A stretch of 36,694 nucleotides of DNA. Source: Streptosporangiaceae bacterium. GTDB taxonomy: Bacteria > Actinomycetota > Actinomycetes > Streptosporangiales > Streptosporangiaceae. A program made the translations under genes and the position numbers. Below are positions 25,156 to 33,152 of the stretch, in pieces. The number at the start of each line of letters is the position of its first letter. Within the stretch, counting starts at the first letter, position 1. The notes beneath the pieces were generated by a model. It saw only the letters and a list, made by a program, of their open reading frames with translations. It did not search any database and was not told the origin of the DNA. Location: assembly GCA_025964715.1 (NCBI GenBank), contig JAOPYH010000438.1:1-36694 (forward strand), written 5' to 3'.

Positions 25156-25854
25156 CTAGAGGCCGCGGACGACCCCGAGCTCGACTCCACCGACGATCCG
25201 GCCGCGCAGCAGCTCGGTGAGCCGGTCGGCCACGCGCTGGACCGTGGCCCTCTCGTCGGCGTCACCGGCGAGGGTGAACCGGACCGAAAGCTCGGCGGTG
25301 CTGCCGGGGGCGACCCGGATGCCGGTCACCCCCTGCTCGGTGCCGAAGGCCGCCTCGACCGCGGCCAGCACCTCGGGGTCCTCGTGCGGGGGCGGGATCG
25401 GCTTGCCCTCCGCGAAGAGGTAGAGCCGGTAGCCGTCGATCGCGAAGGGCACCGGCCCGGCGACATCGATCACCAGCGCGTCGGCCTTCTCGTCGAGCAC
25501 CGCCTGGCACGCCTCCTCGGAATAGACCGCGACCGGGCGTGCGTCAGGCCGCCACAGCGCCATGGTCTCCAGGGAGGTGAAGCCGAGCAGGCCCTTCCTG
25601 CCGTCGGCCCCGATCAGGGTTGGGAGAGCCATCTCACTCTCCTTCTCCCGGCGTAGCCCACCGGTCGCGCCCTCTTCCTTTTCGGTGAGGACCGCGACGA
25701 CCGGCACGAGCAGCCGGGCACCGACAAGCTCGGCGATCACTGTGTGCTCGCCGACACGCCCCGCGGCGTAGGCGGTGAGCGCCGCACCCAGCCGAGGGTC
25801 GGCGCCGCCATCGTCCGCGGGGAACTGAGATTGAGGAATGGTCCGTCCGGCCAC
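25156..25854 (-). CDS. SseB-family protein
   Basis: 232 aa. It opens with AGRTIPQSQFPADDGGADPRL, typical of actinobacterial SseB N-terminal-domain proteins, and carries GEHTVIAELVGARLLVPVVAVL, TEKEEGATGG and ALPTLIGADGRKGLLGFTSLETMALW, the fold's conserved central block. The role is unknown. The GTG start (25854-25852) has no Shine-Dalgarno but lies 8 nt after a TATACC -10-like element, so the mRNA may be leaderless. It is 27 bp upstream of the GlyRS gene and probably cotranscribed with it. Confidence 0.82.
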   Translation of the reverse strand: MAGRTIPQSQFPADDGGADPRLGAALTAYAAGRVGEHTVIAELVGARLLVPVVAVLTEKEEGATGGLRREKESEMALPTLIGADGRKGLLGFTSLETMALWRPDARPVAVYSEEACQAVLDEKADALVIDVAGPVPFAIDGYRLYLFAEGKPIPPPHEDPEVLAAVEAAFGTEQGVTGIRVAPGSTAELSVRFTLAGDADERATVQRVADRLTELLRGRIVGGVELGVVRGL

Positions 25855-25880
25855 GCACAGAGGGTATAACCATCTGTGCG
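25854..25880 (-). promoter_or_regulatory. Inverted repeat over the -10 region of the SseB/GlyRS transcript
   Basis: Arms CGCACAGAGGG (25854-25864) and CCATCTGTGCG (25870-25880) match at 10 of 11 positions, with a 5-bp spacer TATAA. On the minus strand the spacer is part of TTATACC, a plausible -10 ending 8 nt before the GTG start. A bound repressor would cover promoter and start together. Confidence 0.5.
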
Positions 25881-25963
25881 TACGGAGGGTGTTATTCTGG
25901 ATACTCTCCGCACTTGAGCCAGTGACCCGGCGGCCCCGCGTCCTCCATGGTGTCGCAACTCAC

Positions 25964-25979
25964 CCCGACGCGGGTCGGG
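25964..25979 (-). terminator. Small hairpin after the barbiturase-type gene
   Basis: CCCGAC-GCGG-GTCGGG forms a perfect 6-bp stem with a 4-nt loop 3 bp beyond the stop codon. There is no T-run; possible GC-rich terminator. Confidence 0.4.
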
Positions 25980-25982
25980 CGG

Positions 25983-27089
25983 TCAGCCGAGGTCGACGAT
26001 GGCGGCGGCGGTGCCACCGCCGGACGGGCCCTGGTGCACGGCGGCCACCGAGACGAAGACGGCCGGGTCCCCGGTGACGGCCGCCGTCACCCCGCCGACG
26101 CAGGCCTTGATCTGCCGGTGCCAATGGACGTCGGAGTCGTCGAGCATGATGTTGCGCCGGCCGCGCACGAACCCGCTCGGGTCGGCCTCGCACTTCAGGA
26201 AGAGGTTGACGAGCCGGTCCCCCAGGTCGCTGTGGTGCGGACGCTCGGGCAGGTCGAGGCCGGCACTGCGGATGGCCGCCCAGAGCCCGTCTGCGTCCAG
26301 GGCATCGCGCATCACATCGTGGCCGGCGCGATAGCGGCCGCCGATGCCACGGACATTGCCGACCACGACGATCTGCGCGCGGTCCAGTTCGACCCCGGAC
26401 GAGCACGAGGCGACCGAGGAGTAGAGCGAGAGGTCCGTGTGGATCTGCCGGGGGTCCGGCATCTCGATCTCTCCCAGTGCCACGGCGACGCCGAGTGCGG
26501 TGGTCGAGTTGGAGATGTCCATCGACTTGAGCGTGTCCTCGATGACGACGCTCTGGCCGCGCCGCTTCGCATCGTTGATCGTGTCGAGCGTGAGCAGCGG
26601 CGTCTTGGTCTGGACGTAGTGGACGTCGGCCGGGTCCAGGATGCCGGCGGTCTTCATGGCCTCTCGCACGCCGTCGGCGACCTTCTCGACCATCGACGGC
26701 CGGCCGATGTCCTCGGGCAGGATCACCTCGCTCATCGCGACGCCCACCGAGACCCGTGGCTCGTCGGACGCCGGGACCGTGGCCGGATCGAGGCCTGCGA
26801 AGATCGTGGCGTGCGGGCTCAGCACCCCGTCCGTACCGCCTGACCAGACCAGCGGCACCTGTGCGACCTCGTCGGCGCTGCGGGTCCCCTTGGTCAGCAG
26901 CACCTCCCGGAAGGCCCGGTCGGCCAGGATGCGGGTGTAGTCGTTCACTCCCCCGTTGCCCTCGGTCTTGCCGACCACGGCGAGCACCCGGTCGGCCTCT
27001 ATCACCCCGTCGTCGATCAGCCGGGCGAGACCGGAGGCGTCGGTGACGCTCTCGATGGGGACCTTCCGTACTTCGATGGGATCGGGCAC
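25983..27089 (-). CDS. Ring-opening amidohydrolase (barbiturase / cyanuric acid hydrolase family)
   Basis: 368 aa, family length. This toblerone-fold family uses three Lys-Ser pairs. Visible are Lys41 in [13 protein letters not shown], Ser83 in [12 protein letters not shown], the middle Ser in [12 protein letters not shown], and Ser356 in [12 protein letters not shown], together with [11 protein letters not shown] (Lys of the second pair) and [19 protein letters not shown]. Members open barbituric acid (oxidative pyrimidine catabolism) or cyanuric acid; which one cannot be decided by eye. GTG 27089 has GAGGAG 7 nt upstream. It stands alone: no uracil dehydrogenase, ureidomalonase, biuret hydrolase or transporter is nearby. 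Confidence 0.88.
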   Translation of the reverse strand: MPDPIEVRKVPIESVTDASGLARLIDDGVIEADRVLAVVGKTEGNGGVNDYTRILADRAFREVLLTKGTRSADEVAQVPLVWSGGTDGVLSPHATIFAGLDPATVPASDEPRVSVGVAMSEVILPEDIGRPSMVEKVADGVREAMKTAGILDPADVHYVQTKTPLLTLDTINDAKRRGQSVVIEDTLKSMDISNSTTALGVAVALGEIEMPDPRQIHTDLSLYSSVASCSSGVELDRAQIVVVGNVRGIGGRYRAGHDVMRDALDADGLWAAIRSAGLDLPERPHHSDLGDRLVNLFLKCEADPSGFVRGRRNIMLDDSDVHWHRQIKACVGGVTAAVTGDPAVFVSVAAVHQGPSGGGTAAAIVDLG

Positions 27090-27213
27090 GACGACTCCTC
27101 AGTGGCCGGGTTCAGCGAGTCCTTTTCAGTGATCGGTTACCCTCCGCGCCGGCCATTGTCGCGGTTCCCGGGGTGCGGGATCCGGCCGAAGGCGGCCACG
27201 TCTCCGGCGCGTC

Positions 27214-28377
27214 TCAGCGCAACCGGGCGAGCCGCTGGACCGCCTCGTCGATGACACCCTCCCGCTTGCAGAAGGCGAACCGGACGAAATGCCTGCCGGC
27301 CTCGGCGCGGTCGTAGAAGACCTGGGTGGGGATCGCCACCACCCCGGCCTTCTCGGGCAGTGCCCTCGCCAGCTCGAAACCGTCGGTGAAGCCCAGCGGC
27401 CGGATGTCGGCCTGCACAAAGTAGGTGCCCTGCGGGCGATAGGTGGTGAACCCGGCCGCGTCGAGGCCGGTGATGAGCCGGTCGCGCTTGGCTTCGAGCG
27501 ACTTGCGGAGCTCCTCGACCCAGGCCGCCTCGTTGCCGAGCGCGTAGGCCACGGCGCGCTGATAGGGCGCGCTGGCGGTGTAGGTCAGGAACTGCTTGAC
27601 CGTCTGTACGGCCCGTACGTATGGTGCGGGGGCCGTCAGCCAGCCGGTCTTCCACCCGGTCACCGAGAAGGTCTTGCCGGCCGACGAGATCGAGACCGTG
27701 CGCTCACGCATGCCGTCCAGGCTCGCGAGCGGGATGTGCTCGGCGCCGTCGTAGGTCAGGTATTCGTACACCTCGTCGGTCACGGCCACCAGGTCGCGCT
27801 CCCGGCACACGGCGGCGATCGCCTCGAGCTCGTCCCGGGTGAAGACCGTGCCGGCCGGGTTGTGCGGGGAGTTCACCAGGATCAGCCGGGTCCGCGGCCC
27901 GACGGCCGCGCGGAGCTCCTCGGGGTCGAAGGTGAACCGGCCGCCTTCGGGGCGCAGGGTGACCGGCCGCCGGACGGCTCCGCCGAGCGCGATCGCGGCC
28001 GCGTACGAGTCGTAGTAAGGCTCGAAGACGATCACCTCGTCACCGGGCTCGGCGAGCGCGAGGATCGTCGCGGCGATGGCCTCGGTCGCACCGACCGTCA
28101 CCAGGACCTCGGTGTCCGGGTCGTAGGAGAGCCCATAGCGGTCGGCCCGCTGAGTGGTGATGGCCTGCCGGAGCTCGGGGATTCCGGCGCCGGGAGGATA
28201 CTGGTTGCCCCCGGAACGGATCGTCTCGACGGCGACCTCGAGCATGGCCGCAGGCCCCTCGGAGTCCGGGAAACCCTGCCCGAGATTGATGGCCCCGGCC
28301 CTGGTGGCCAGCGCGGACATCTCGGCGAAGATGGTCGTACCGAAGCTGCGCATGCGTTCGACAAGAGGTTCGCTCAC
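27214..28377 (-). CDS. dapC: PLP-dependent class I aminotransferase (DapC / glutamine transaminase K-like)
   Basis: 387 aa. Fold-type I motifs: INLGQGFPDSEGP near the N-terminus, GGNQYPPGAGIPELR, VTVGATEAIAA, EPYYDSY, NSPHNPAGTVFT, TDEVYEYLTYD (Asp201) and the PLP lysine Lys235 in ISSAGKTFSVTGWKTGW. The sequence tracks closely with the actinobacterial protein annotated as N-succinyldiaminopimelate aminotransferase (Mycobacterium Rv0858c) and also with YbdL/kynurenine aminotransferases. GTG 28377 is chosen as start; the Shine-Dalgarno is weak, and ATG 28353 is an alternative. It is divergent (79 bp) from a Nit2-like amidase, a pairing that suggests glutamine-dependent transamination. The symbol follows the mycobacterial annotation and is tentative. 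Confidence 0.8.
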   Translation of the reverse strand: MSEPLVERMRSFGTTIFAEMSALATRAGAINLGQGFPDSEGPAAMLEVAVETIRSGGNQYPPGAGIPELRQAITTQRADRYGLSYDPDTEVLVTVGATEAIAATILALAEPGDEVIVFEPYYDSYAAAIALGGAVRRPVTLRPEGGRFTFDPEELRAAVGPRTRLILVNSPHNPAGTVFTRDELEAIAAVCRERDLVAVTDEVYEYLTYDGAEHIPLASLDGMRERTVSISSAGKTFSVTGWKTGWLTAPAPYVRAVQTVKQFLTYTASAPYQRAVAYALGNEAAWVEELRKSLEAKRDRLITGLDAAGFTTYRPQGTYFVQADIRPLGFTDGFELARALPEKAGVVAIPTQVFYDRAEAGRHFVRFAFCKREGVIDEAVQRLARLR

Positions 28378-28456
28378 AGGACAAAGCCTAACCACGGGCC
28401 CCAGCCGCCGGCCCGTGAGCGATGCGACACTGGGGCCAGCGAGAGGAGTGCTCACC

Positions 28457-29248
28457 ATGCGCGTGGCGATGTGCCAGATCCCCGTCGGCGACGATCCCAA
28501 GGACAACCTCGAACGGATCCGGGAGGCTCTTGCCGAGACGGCGGACGCCGATCTGGCGGTCTTCCCCGAGGCCGCACAGGTGCGGTTCGGCAATGACCTC
28601 GCGGCGGTGGCCGAGCCCCTCGACGGCGTGTTCGTCGCGGAGCTGCGCAAGGCGGCGCGCGAGCACCGTACGGCCGTGATCGCCGGCGTGTTCGAGCCCT
28701 CGGCTGACGGGCGGGTCTACAACACCGCCGTGGCCATCGACGCCGACGGTTCGCTGGCCGGCAGCTACCGCAAGATCCACCTGTTCGACGCCTTCCGCTT
28801 CCGGGAGTCCGCGACCGTGGCGCCGGGGGACGAGCCGGTGGTCGTCGAGCTCGCCGGCGCCAAGATCGGCCTGGTCACCTGCTACGACATCCGCTTCCCG
28901 GAGCTGGCCCGGGCCCTCGTGGACCGGGGCGCCGAGGTCCTGGTGATCATCGCGGCGTGGGCCCAGGGGGTCTACAAGGAGGAGCACTGGACCACGCTCG
29001 CCAAGGCCCGGGCGATCGAGAACACGACCTGGGTGGCGGCCGTGGACCGCGCGCCGGACCTCACCGACCCGCCCCGGGGCGGGCGGACCGGCGTGGGCCG
29101 CAGCCTGCTCATCGACCCCATGGGAGTCGTGCACGCCGACCTCGGCCCTGACCCGGCCGTCCGGGTCCTCGACCTGGATCTCGCTGCCGCCGCCGAGGTT
29201 CGTGCCACCATCCCCTCACTGTCACACCGGCGCACCGACCTGTTCTAG
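28457..29248 (+). CDS. Nit2-like carbon-nitrogen hydrolase (probable omega-amidase)
   Basis: 263 aa. The nitrilase-superfamily triad is complete: Glu38 in LAVFPEAA, Lys106 in YRKIHLFDAF and Cys142 in LVTCYDIRFPELAR. The KIHLFD block is typical of the Nit/omega-amidase branch, which hydrolyses alpha-ketoglutaramate or alpha-ketosuccinamate; deaminated glutathione amidase is the close alternative. ATG 28457 has GAGAGGAG 9 nt upstream; the frame is open further but overlaps the divergent gene. It is divergent from a glutamine-transaminase-K-like aminotransferase and convergent with the FadR gene (2 bp between stops). Confidence 0.85.
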   Translation: MRVAMCQIPVGDDPKDNLERIREALAETADADLAVFPEAAQVRFGNDLAAVAEPLDGVFVAELRKAAREHRTAVIAGVFEPSADGRVYNTAVAIDADGSLAGSYRKIHLFDAFRFRESATVAPGDEPVVVELAGAKIGLVTCYDIRFPELARALVDRGAEVLVIIAAWAQGVYKEEHWTTLAKARAIENTTWVAAVDRAPDLTDPPRGGRTGVGRSLLIDPMGVVHADLGPDPAVRVLDLDLAAAAEVRATIPSLSHRRTDLF

Positions 29249-29250
29249 CG

Positions 29251-29979
29251 TCAGTCGCGCTGGCCGAGCATGGCCCGCGTCGCCTCGTCCACGATGTCGC
29301 GCATCACCCGTTCGGCCACGGCGGCGTCTCCGGACTGCACCGCCTGCGCGACCTCGGCGTGCCACCGGATCGCCGAGGGTTCGGGGACCGCGGGCATCAG
29401 GTGGTGGTGAGTACGGCCGGCGAGGACCTCGGCGACCACGTCGGTGAGCGCCCCCAGCATCTCGTTGCCGGAGGCCTCGAGCAGCGTGCGGTGGAACAGG
29501 ACGTCCGCTTCGAGGTAGGCCTCCAGGTCACCGGATCTGCCGTGCACCGCCATCTGGATGACGGCGCCGGTCAAGGCGCCGCACTGCTGTGGGGTGGCGT
29601 GCTGCGCCGCGAGACCCGCCGCCAGCGGTTCCACGCCGCGACGCAGCTCGCTCAGGGAACGGAGCTGCCCGTCGCGACCCTCGCCGTCGAGCCGCCACCG
29701 GATGATCCGCGGATCGAACAGGTTCCATGACGAACGCGGCGCCACGATCACGCCGACGCGCCGCCGGCTGGTCACCAGGCCCATCGATTCGAGGACCCGG
29801 ATCGCCTCGCGGACCACAGAGCGCGACACCCCGAACCGAGCCTCCAGCTGCTCGATCCTGAGCACCTCGCCGGCGGTGAGGCGCCCGGAAGCGATGACTG
29901 CGCCGAGCTGGTCCAGCACGTTGCCGTGCAGCCCAGTAATGGTCAGGTCTTTGTCGGCCACAGTGACCAATCCTCGCAT
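29251..29979 (-). CDS. GntR-family regulator, FadR (FCD) subfamily
   Basis: 242 aa. The N-terminal winged helix includes LRIEQLEARFGVSRSVVREAIRVLESMGLV (in two blocks, about residues 40-70) and RRRVGVIVAP. The C-terminal FCD ligand domain shows LRRGVEPLAAGLAA, LFHRTLLEASGNEML and IRWHAEVAQAV; the His residues in these are likely metal/ligand contacts. Such regulators sense sugar acids or related acids. ATG 29979 has GGGAG 8 nt upstream; GTG 29961 also has a possible site. It is divergent from the gntP gene across 168 bp, so it probably controls it. Only the C-terminal 242 residues of a longer spurious frame are real. Confidence 0.9.
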   Translation of the reverse strand: MRGLVTVADKDLTITGLHGNVLDQLGAVIASGRLTAGEVLRIEQLEARFGVSRSVVREAIRVLESMGLVTSRRRVGVIVAPRSSWNLFDPRIIRWRLDGEGRDGQLRSLSELRRGVEPLAAGLAAQHATPQQCGALTGAVIQMAVHGRSGDLEAYLEADVLFHRTLLEASGNEMLGALTDVVAEVLAGRTHHHLMPAVPEPSAIRWHAEVAQAVQSGDAAVAERVMRDIVDEATRAMLGQRD

Positions 29980-30147
29980 GCGGGTTACTCCCGGCTCCGG
30001 CACCGTGAGCCAAAGGTATGACTTATAGCTCTCACCTCTTGTTAAAAGCTGACAATTACTGCCACACTGTCGCGAACTTCGCGAGCCCCCGTCCCCCCGC
30101 GCCGGGCCACCCCTTACCCGGAGCCGCGGTAGTCGCAGGAGAGTCCC
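29980..30147. promoter_or_regulatory. Divergent control region between the FadR regulator and gntP
   Basis: 168 bp with an AT-rich patch (30016-30062) unlike its surroundings. It holds GGTATGACTT, which partly fits the FadR-subfamily half-site pattern GT-N3-AC, and TTGT-N9-ACAA (30038-30054). These are candidates for the regulator's operators and the two promoters; neither is decisive. AGGAG lies 8 nt before gntP. Confidence 0.4.
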
Positions 30148-31524
30148 ATGAACCCCACCCTCATCGCGCTCGCCGGATCGAGCCATGCCTCGAGCGGCCG
30201 GCTGGTCCCGGCCGCCCTGGTCGGCATCGCCGTCATCGTCGTGTTGATCACACAGTTCAAGCTGCACCCCTTCCTTGGCCTCACCCTCGGGTCGCTCGCC
30301 GTCGGCGCGATCGCCGGGCTGCCGATGGCCGACACCGTCAAGAGCTTCACCGACGGGTTCGGCAGCACGGCGGCCGGGGTCGGGACCCTCATCGCGCTCG
30401 GCGCGATGTTCGGCAAGCTGCTCGCCGATTCGGGCGGAGCCGACGAACTGGTCGACACGATCGTCGGCCGGTCCAGCACGCGGACACTGCCATGGGCGAT
30501 GGCCCTGGTCGGCGCCCTCATCGGCCTGCCGATGTTCTTCGAGATCGGCCTCGTCCTGCTGATGCCGGTCGTCTTCCTCGTGGCCCGCCGGTCCGGTCTG
30601 TCCATCGTCCGTGTCGGAGTGCCGGCCCTCGCGGGCCTTTCGGCCATGCACGGGCTCGTGCCTCCCCACCCTGGTCCCCTCGTGGCGGTCGACGCGCTCA
30701 AAGCCGACCTCGGCCTCACCCTGGGCCTCGGTGTGCTGGTCGCCGTGCCCACCGTCGCCATCGCCGGCCCGCTGTTCGCCAGGTACGCCTCGCGCTGGGT
30801 CGACGTCCCGGCACCGGAACTGTTCAACACCTCGCGGGCCGAAGGCGACGATGCACGGCGCCCGACGTTCGGCGTCACGCTCGCCACTGTCCTGCTCCCG
30901 GTCGTACTCATGATGGGCAAGGCCCTCGCGGACATCTTCGCCGCCGAGGGCAACGCCGTCCGTACGGTGCTGGACCTTCTCGGCACGCCGCTGGTCGCGC
31001 TGCTCATCGCGGTCCTGATCGCGATGTTCACCCTCGGCCGCGGCGCGGGCATGGACCGGCACGCCGTCGCCAAGTCACTCGAGCAGTCGCTGCCGCCCAT
31101 CGCCGGCATCCTGCTGATCGTGGCGGCCGGCGGCGGCTTCAAGCAGACTCTGATCGACACCGGCATCGGCAAGCTCGTCGCCGACTGGGTGCAGAGCAGC
31201 GGGCTGTCGGTCCTGCTGCTGGCCTGGCTGGTCGCCGTGCTGATCAGGCTCGCCACGGGTTCCGCGACCGTCGCGACCGTGACCGCGTCCGGGATCCTGG
31301 CGCCGCTGGTGGTTCACCTGAGCGCCGGCGAGACCTCCCTGCTGGTCCTTGCCATCGGCGCCGGCTCCCTGTTCTTCTCACACGTCAACGACGCGGGCTT
31401 CTGGCTGGTCAAGGAGTACTTCGGGCTGTCGGTGGGCCAGACCCTCAAGTCCTGGTCACTGATGGAGACGCTGATCTCGGTGTGCGGCCTGGTGTTCGTA
31501 CTAGCGCTCAGCGTGTTCGTCTGA
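30148..31524 (+). CDS. gntP: GntP-family gluconate/sugar-acid permease
   Basis: 458 aa with about 12-14 hydrophobic segments throughout. Family blocks include FKLHPFLGLTLGSLAVG, GFGSTAAGVGTLIALGAMFGKLL, PMFFEIGLVLLMPVVFL, HGLVPPHPGPLVA, and FFSHVNDAGFWLVKEYFGL near the C-terminus, all characteristic of GntP/GntT permeases that co-transport gluconate or similar acids with protons. ATG 30148 has AGGAG about 8 nt upstream. It is divergent from a FadR-type regulator. No gluconate kinase or dehydrogenase is adjacent. Its 3' end overlaps the convergent carboxyltransferase gene by 24 bp. Confidence 0.92.
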   Translation: MNPTLIALAGSSHASSGRLVPAALVGIAVIVVLITQFKLHPFLGLTLGSLAVGAIAGLPMADTVKSFTDGFGSTAAGVGTLIALGAMFGKLLADSGGADELVDTIVGRSSTRTLPWAMALVGALIGLPMFFEIGLVLLMPVVFLVARRSGLSIVRVGVPALAGLSAMHGLVPPHPGPLVAVDALKADLGLTLGLGVLVAVPTVAIAGPLFARYASRWVDVPAPELFNTSRAEGDDARRPTFGVTLATVLLPVVLMMGKALADIFAAEGNAVRTVLDLLGTPLVALLIAVLIAMFTLGRGAGMDRHAVAKSLEQSLPPIAGILLIVAAGGGFKQTLIDTGIGKLVADWVQSSGLSVLLLAWLVAVLIRLATGSATVATVTASGILAPLVVHLSAGETSLLVLAIGAGSLFFSHVNDAGFWLVKEYFGLSVGQTLKSWSLMETLISVCGLVFVLALSVFV

Positions 31525-33060
31525 CGGACCGGGTGCGCCGCCCAGCGTGCGGAGGCGCTCGTGGCGGGCCGCCAGCCGCCGGTGAGCGTCGGCGCCGATC
31601 AGGCCCGACATCTCACTGGCCACGGCCCGGGCCACCCGGGCGCAGAACTCCTGCGGTTCATCCGCGGCGTCGGGCCACTCGGGCACGACGACATCGACGA
31701 TGCCGTCGCGGAGCAGATCCCGCGATCGCACGCCCTGTGCGCCGGCCATCTCCGCCGCCCGGTCCGTGGTCCGGTGGACTATCGCCGACGCTCCCTCGGG
31801 GGGCAGCGGAGACAGCCAGGCGTGCTCGGCACAGATCACCCGGTCGGCCGGCAGCAGTGCCAGCGCGGCCCCGCCCGTCCCCTCCCCGAGCAGCAGGGAC
31901 GTGGTTGGCGTCGGCATCGAGATCAGCTCCGTCAGGCAGCGCGCGATCTCGCCCGCAAGTGCCCTCTCCTCGGCGGCGGCGGACAGGGCGGCGCCCGCCG
32001 TGTCGATGACGGTGAGGACCGGCAGCGCCAGCTCGGCGGCCAGCCGCATCCCGCGCCGCGCCACCCGCAGCCCGCCCGGGCCGAGGCCCGCGGCGCGCCG
32101 GCCGGCCCGGTCCTGCCCCAGCACGACGCAGGAGACCGGGCCGAAGGACGCGAGCGCCAGCAGCAGCCCCGGATCCGTCTCGCCCTCGCCGGTGCCCGAG
32201 AGAACGGTCACATTTCCGGCGCTCCGCCGCAGTACATCGCGTACGCCCGGCCGGTCTGGCCGCCGGGAACGTTCGATCGACTCCCAGGCGGGCACATGGC
32301 CTCCTGCGGAGCGGGGATGCCCCGATTCCACCGGAGCATCGCCGGGGTGTCCCCGCTGCGCCGCCTCGCGGGCGCACAGCACCTCGAGCGCCCGGTCGGC
32401 GACGTCGCGTAGGTCGTCCACACTCACGACCGCGTCGATGACGCCGTGGGCGTGAAGGTTCTCGGCCGTTTGCACGCCCGGCGGGAACGGCTCATCGCGC
32501 AGCGCCTCGTACACCCGCGGACCCAGGAACCCGACGAGCGCGCCGGGCTCGGCCGCGGTGATGTGCCCGAGTGAGCCGAACGAGGCGAGGACGCCCCCGG
32601 TCGTCGGGTGACGCAGGTAGGTGAGGTACGGAAGGCCCGCCGCGCGATGCCGCATCACCGCCGCGGAGATCTTGGCGAGCTGCGCGAAGGCGATCGTGCC
32701 CTCCTGCATCCGTACGCCCCCGGAGGCCAGGGCCGCGAGCAGCGGGAACCCTTCCGCGGTGGCCCGCTCGACGGCGCGGACGATGCGCTCCGCGGCCGCG
32801 ACCCCGATCGACCCCGCGAAGAAGGAGTATTCACTCACGATCACCCCCACCTGGCGACCGGCCAGTGTCGCCTCACCGGTGATGACCGCCTCGTCATAGC
32901 CGGTACGGGCGCGCATGGCCGCCAGCTCGTCCTCATAGCGGGACCCCGGCGTGGCCCCGGACCCGGAGGGCAGTTCGTCAGGAGGCCGGTCCCAGGACGT
33001 GTAGCTGCCGGCGTCGAGCACACGGCGCACGAGGGTCCGGGCGTCCGCGCGGGTGGTCAT
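31501..33060 (-). CDS. Acyl-CoA carboxylase carboxyltransferase, fused AccD-AccA type
   Basis: 519 aa. The N-terminal half is AccD-like: YEDELAAMRARTGYDEAVITGEA, FFAGSIGVAAAERIVRAVE, LLAALASGGVRMQEGT; no zinc-finger cysteines are seen. The C-terminal half is AccA-like: LTVIDTAGAALSAAAEERALAG, SLLLGEGTGGAALALL, AWLSPLPPEGASAIVHR. It would transfer CO2 from carboxybiotin to an acyl-CoA (acetyl- or propionyl-CoA; specificity not assignable). No biotin carboxylase or BCCP is in the window. ATG 33060 lacks a clear ribosome-binding site. The linker around residues 230-270 is rich in Arg/Pro/Gly. Confidence 0.85.
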   Translation of the reverse strand: MTTRADARTLVRRVLDAGSYTSWDRPPDELPSGSGATPGSRYEDELAAMRARTGYDEAVITGEATLAGRQVGVIVSEYSFFAGSIGVAAAERIVRAVERATAEGFPLLAALASGGVRMQEGTIAFAQLAKISAAVMRHRAAGLPYLTYLRHPTTGGVLASFGSLGHITAAEPGALVGFLGPRVYEALRDEPFPPGVQTAENLHAHGVIDAVVSVDDLRDVADRALEVLCAREAAQRGHPGDAPVESGHPRSAGGHVPAWESIERSRRPDRPGVRDVLRRSAGNVTVLSGTGEGETDPGLLLALASFGPVSCVVLGQDRAGRRAAGLGPGGLRVARRGMRLAAELALPVLTVIDTAGAALSAAAEERALAGEIARCLTELISMPTPTTSLLLGEGTGGAALALLPADRVICAEHAWLSPLPPEGASAIVHRTTDRAAEMAGAQGVRSRDLLRDGIVDVVVPEWPDAADEPQEFCARVARAVASEMSGLIGADAHRRLAARHERLRTLGGAPGPSDEHAER

Positions 33061-33152
33061 GAACCCATTTCATCAGACTGGTTCAGCCGCCGGCGGTCAC
33101 GCGGCGATCACCGCGGATCGGCTCTCTGGACCTGGCGTGGCAGTATGCCGAT

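Noticed and set aside
29980..31062. N-terminal extension of the FadR regulator frame across gntP
   Set aside because: It is antisense to gntP; a good ATG with ribosome-binding site exists at 29979 and the regulator is complete from there.
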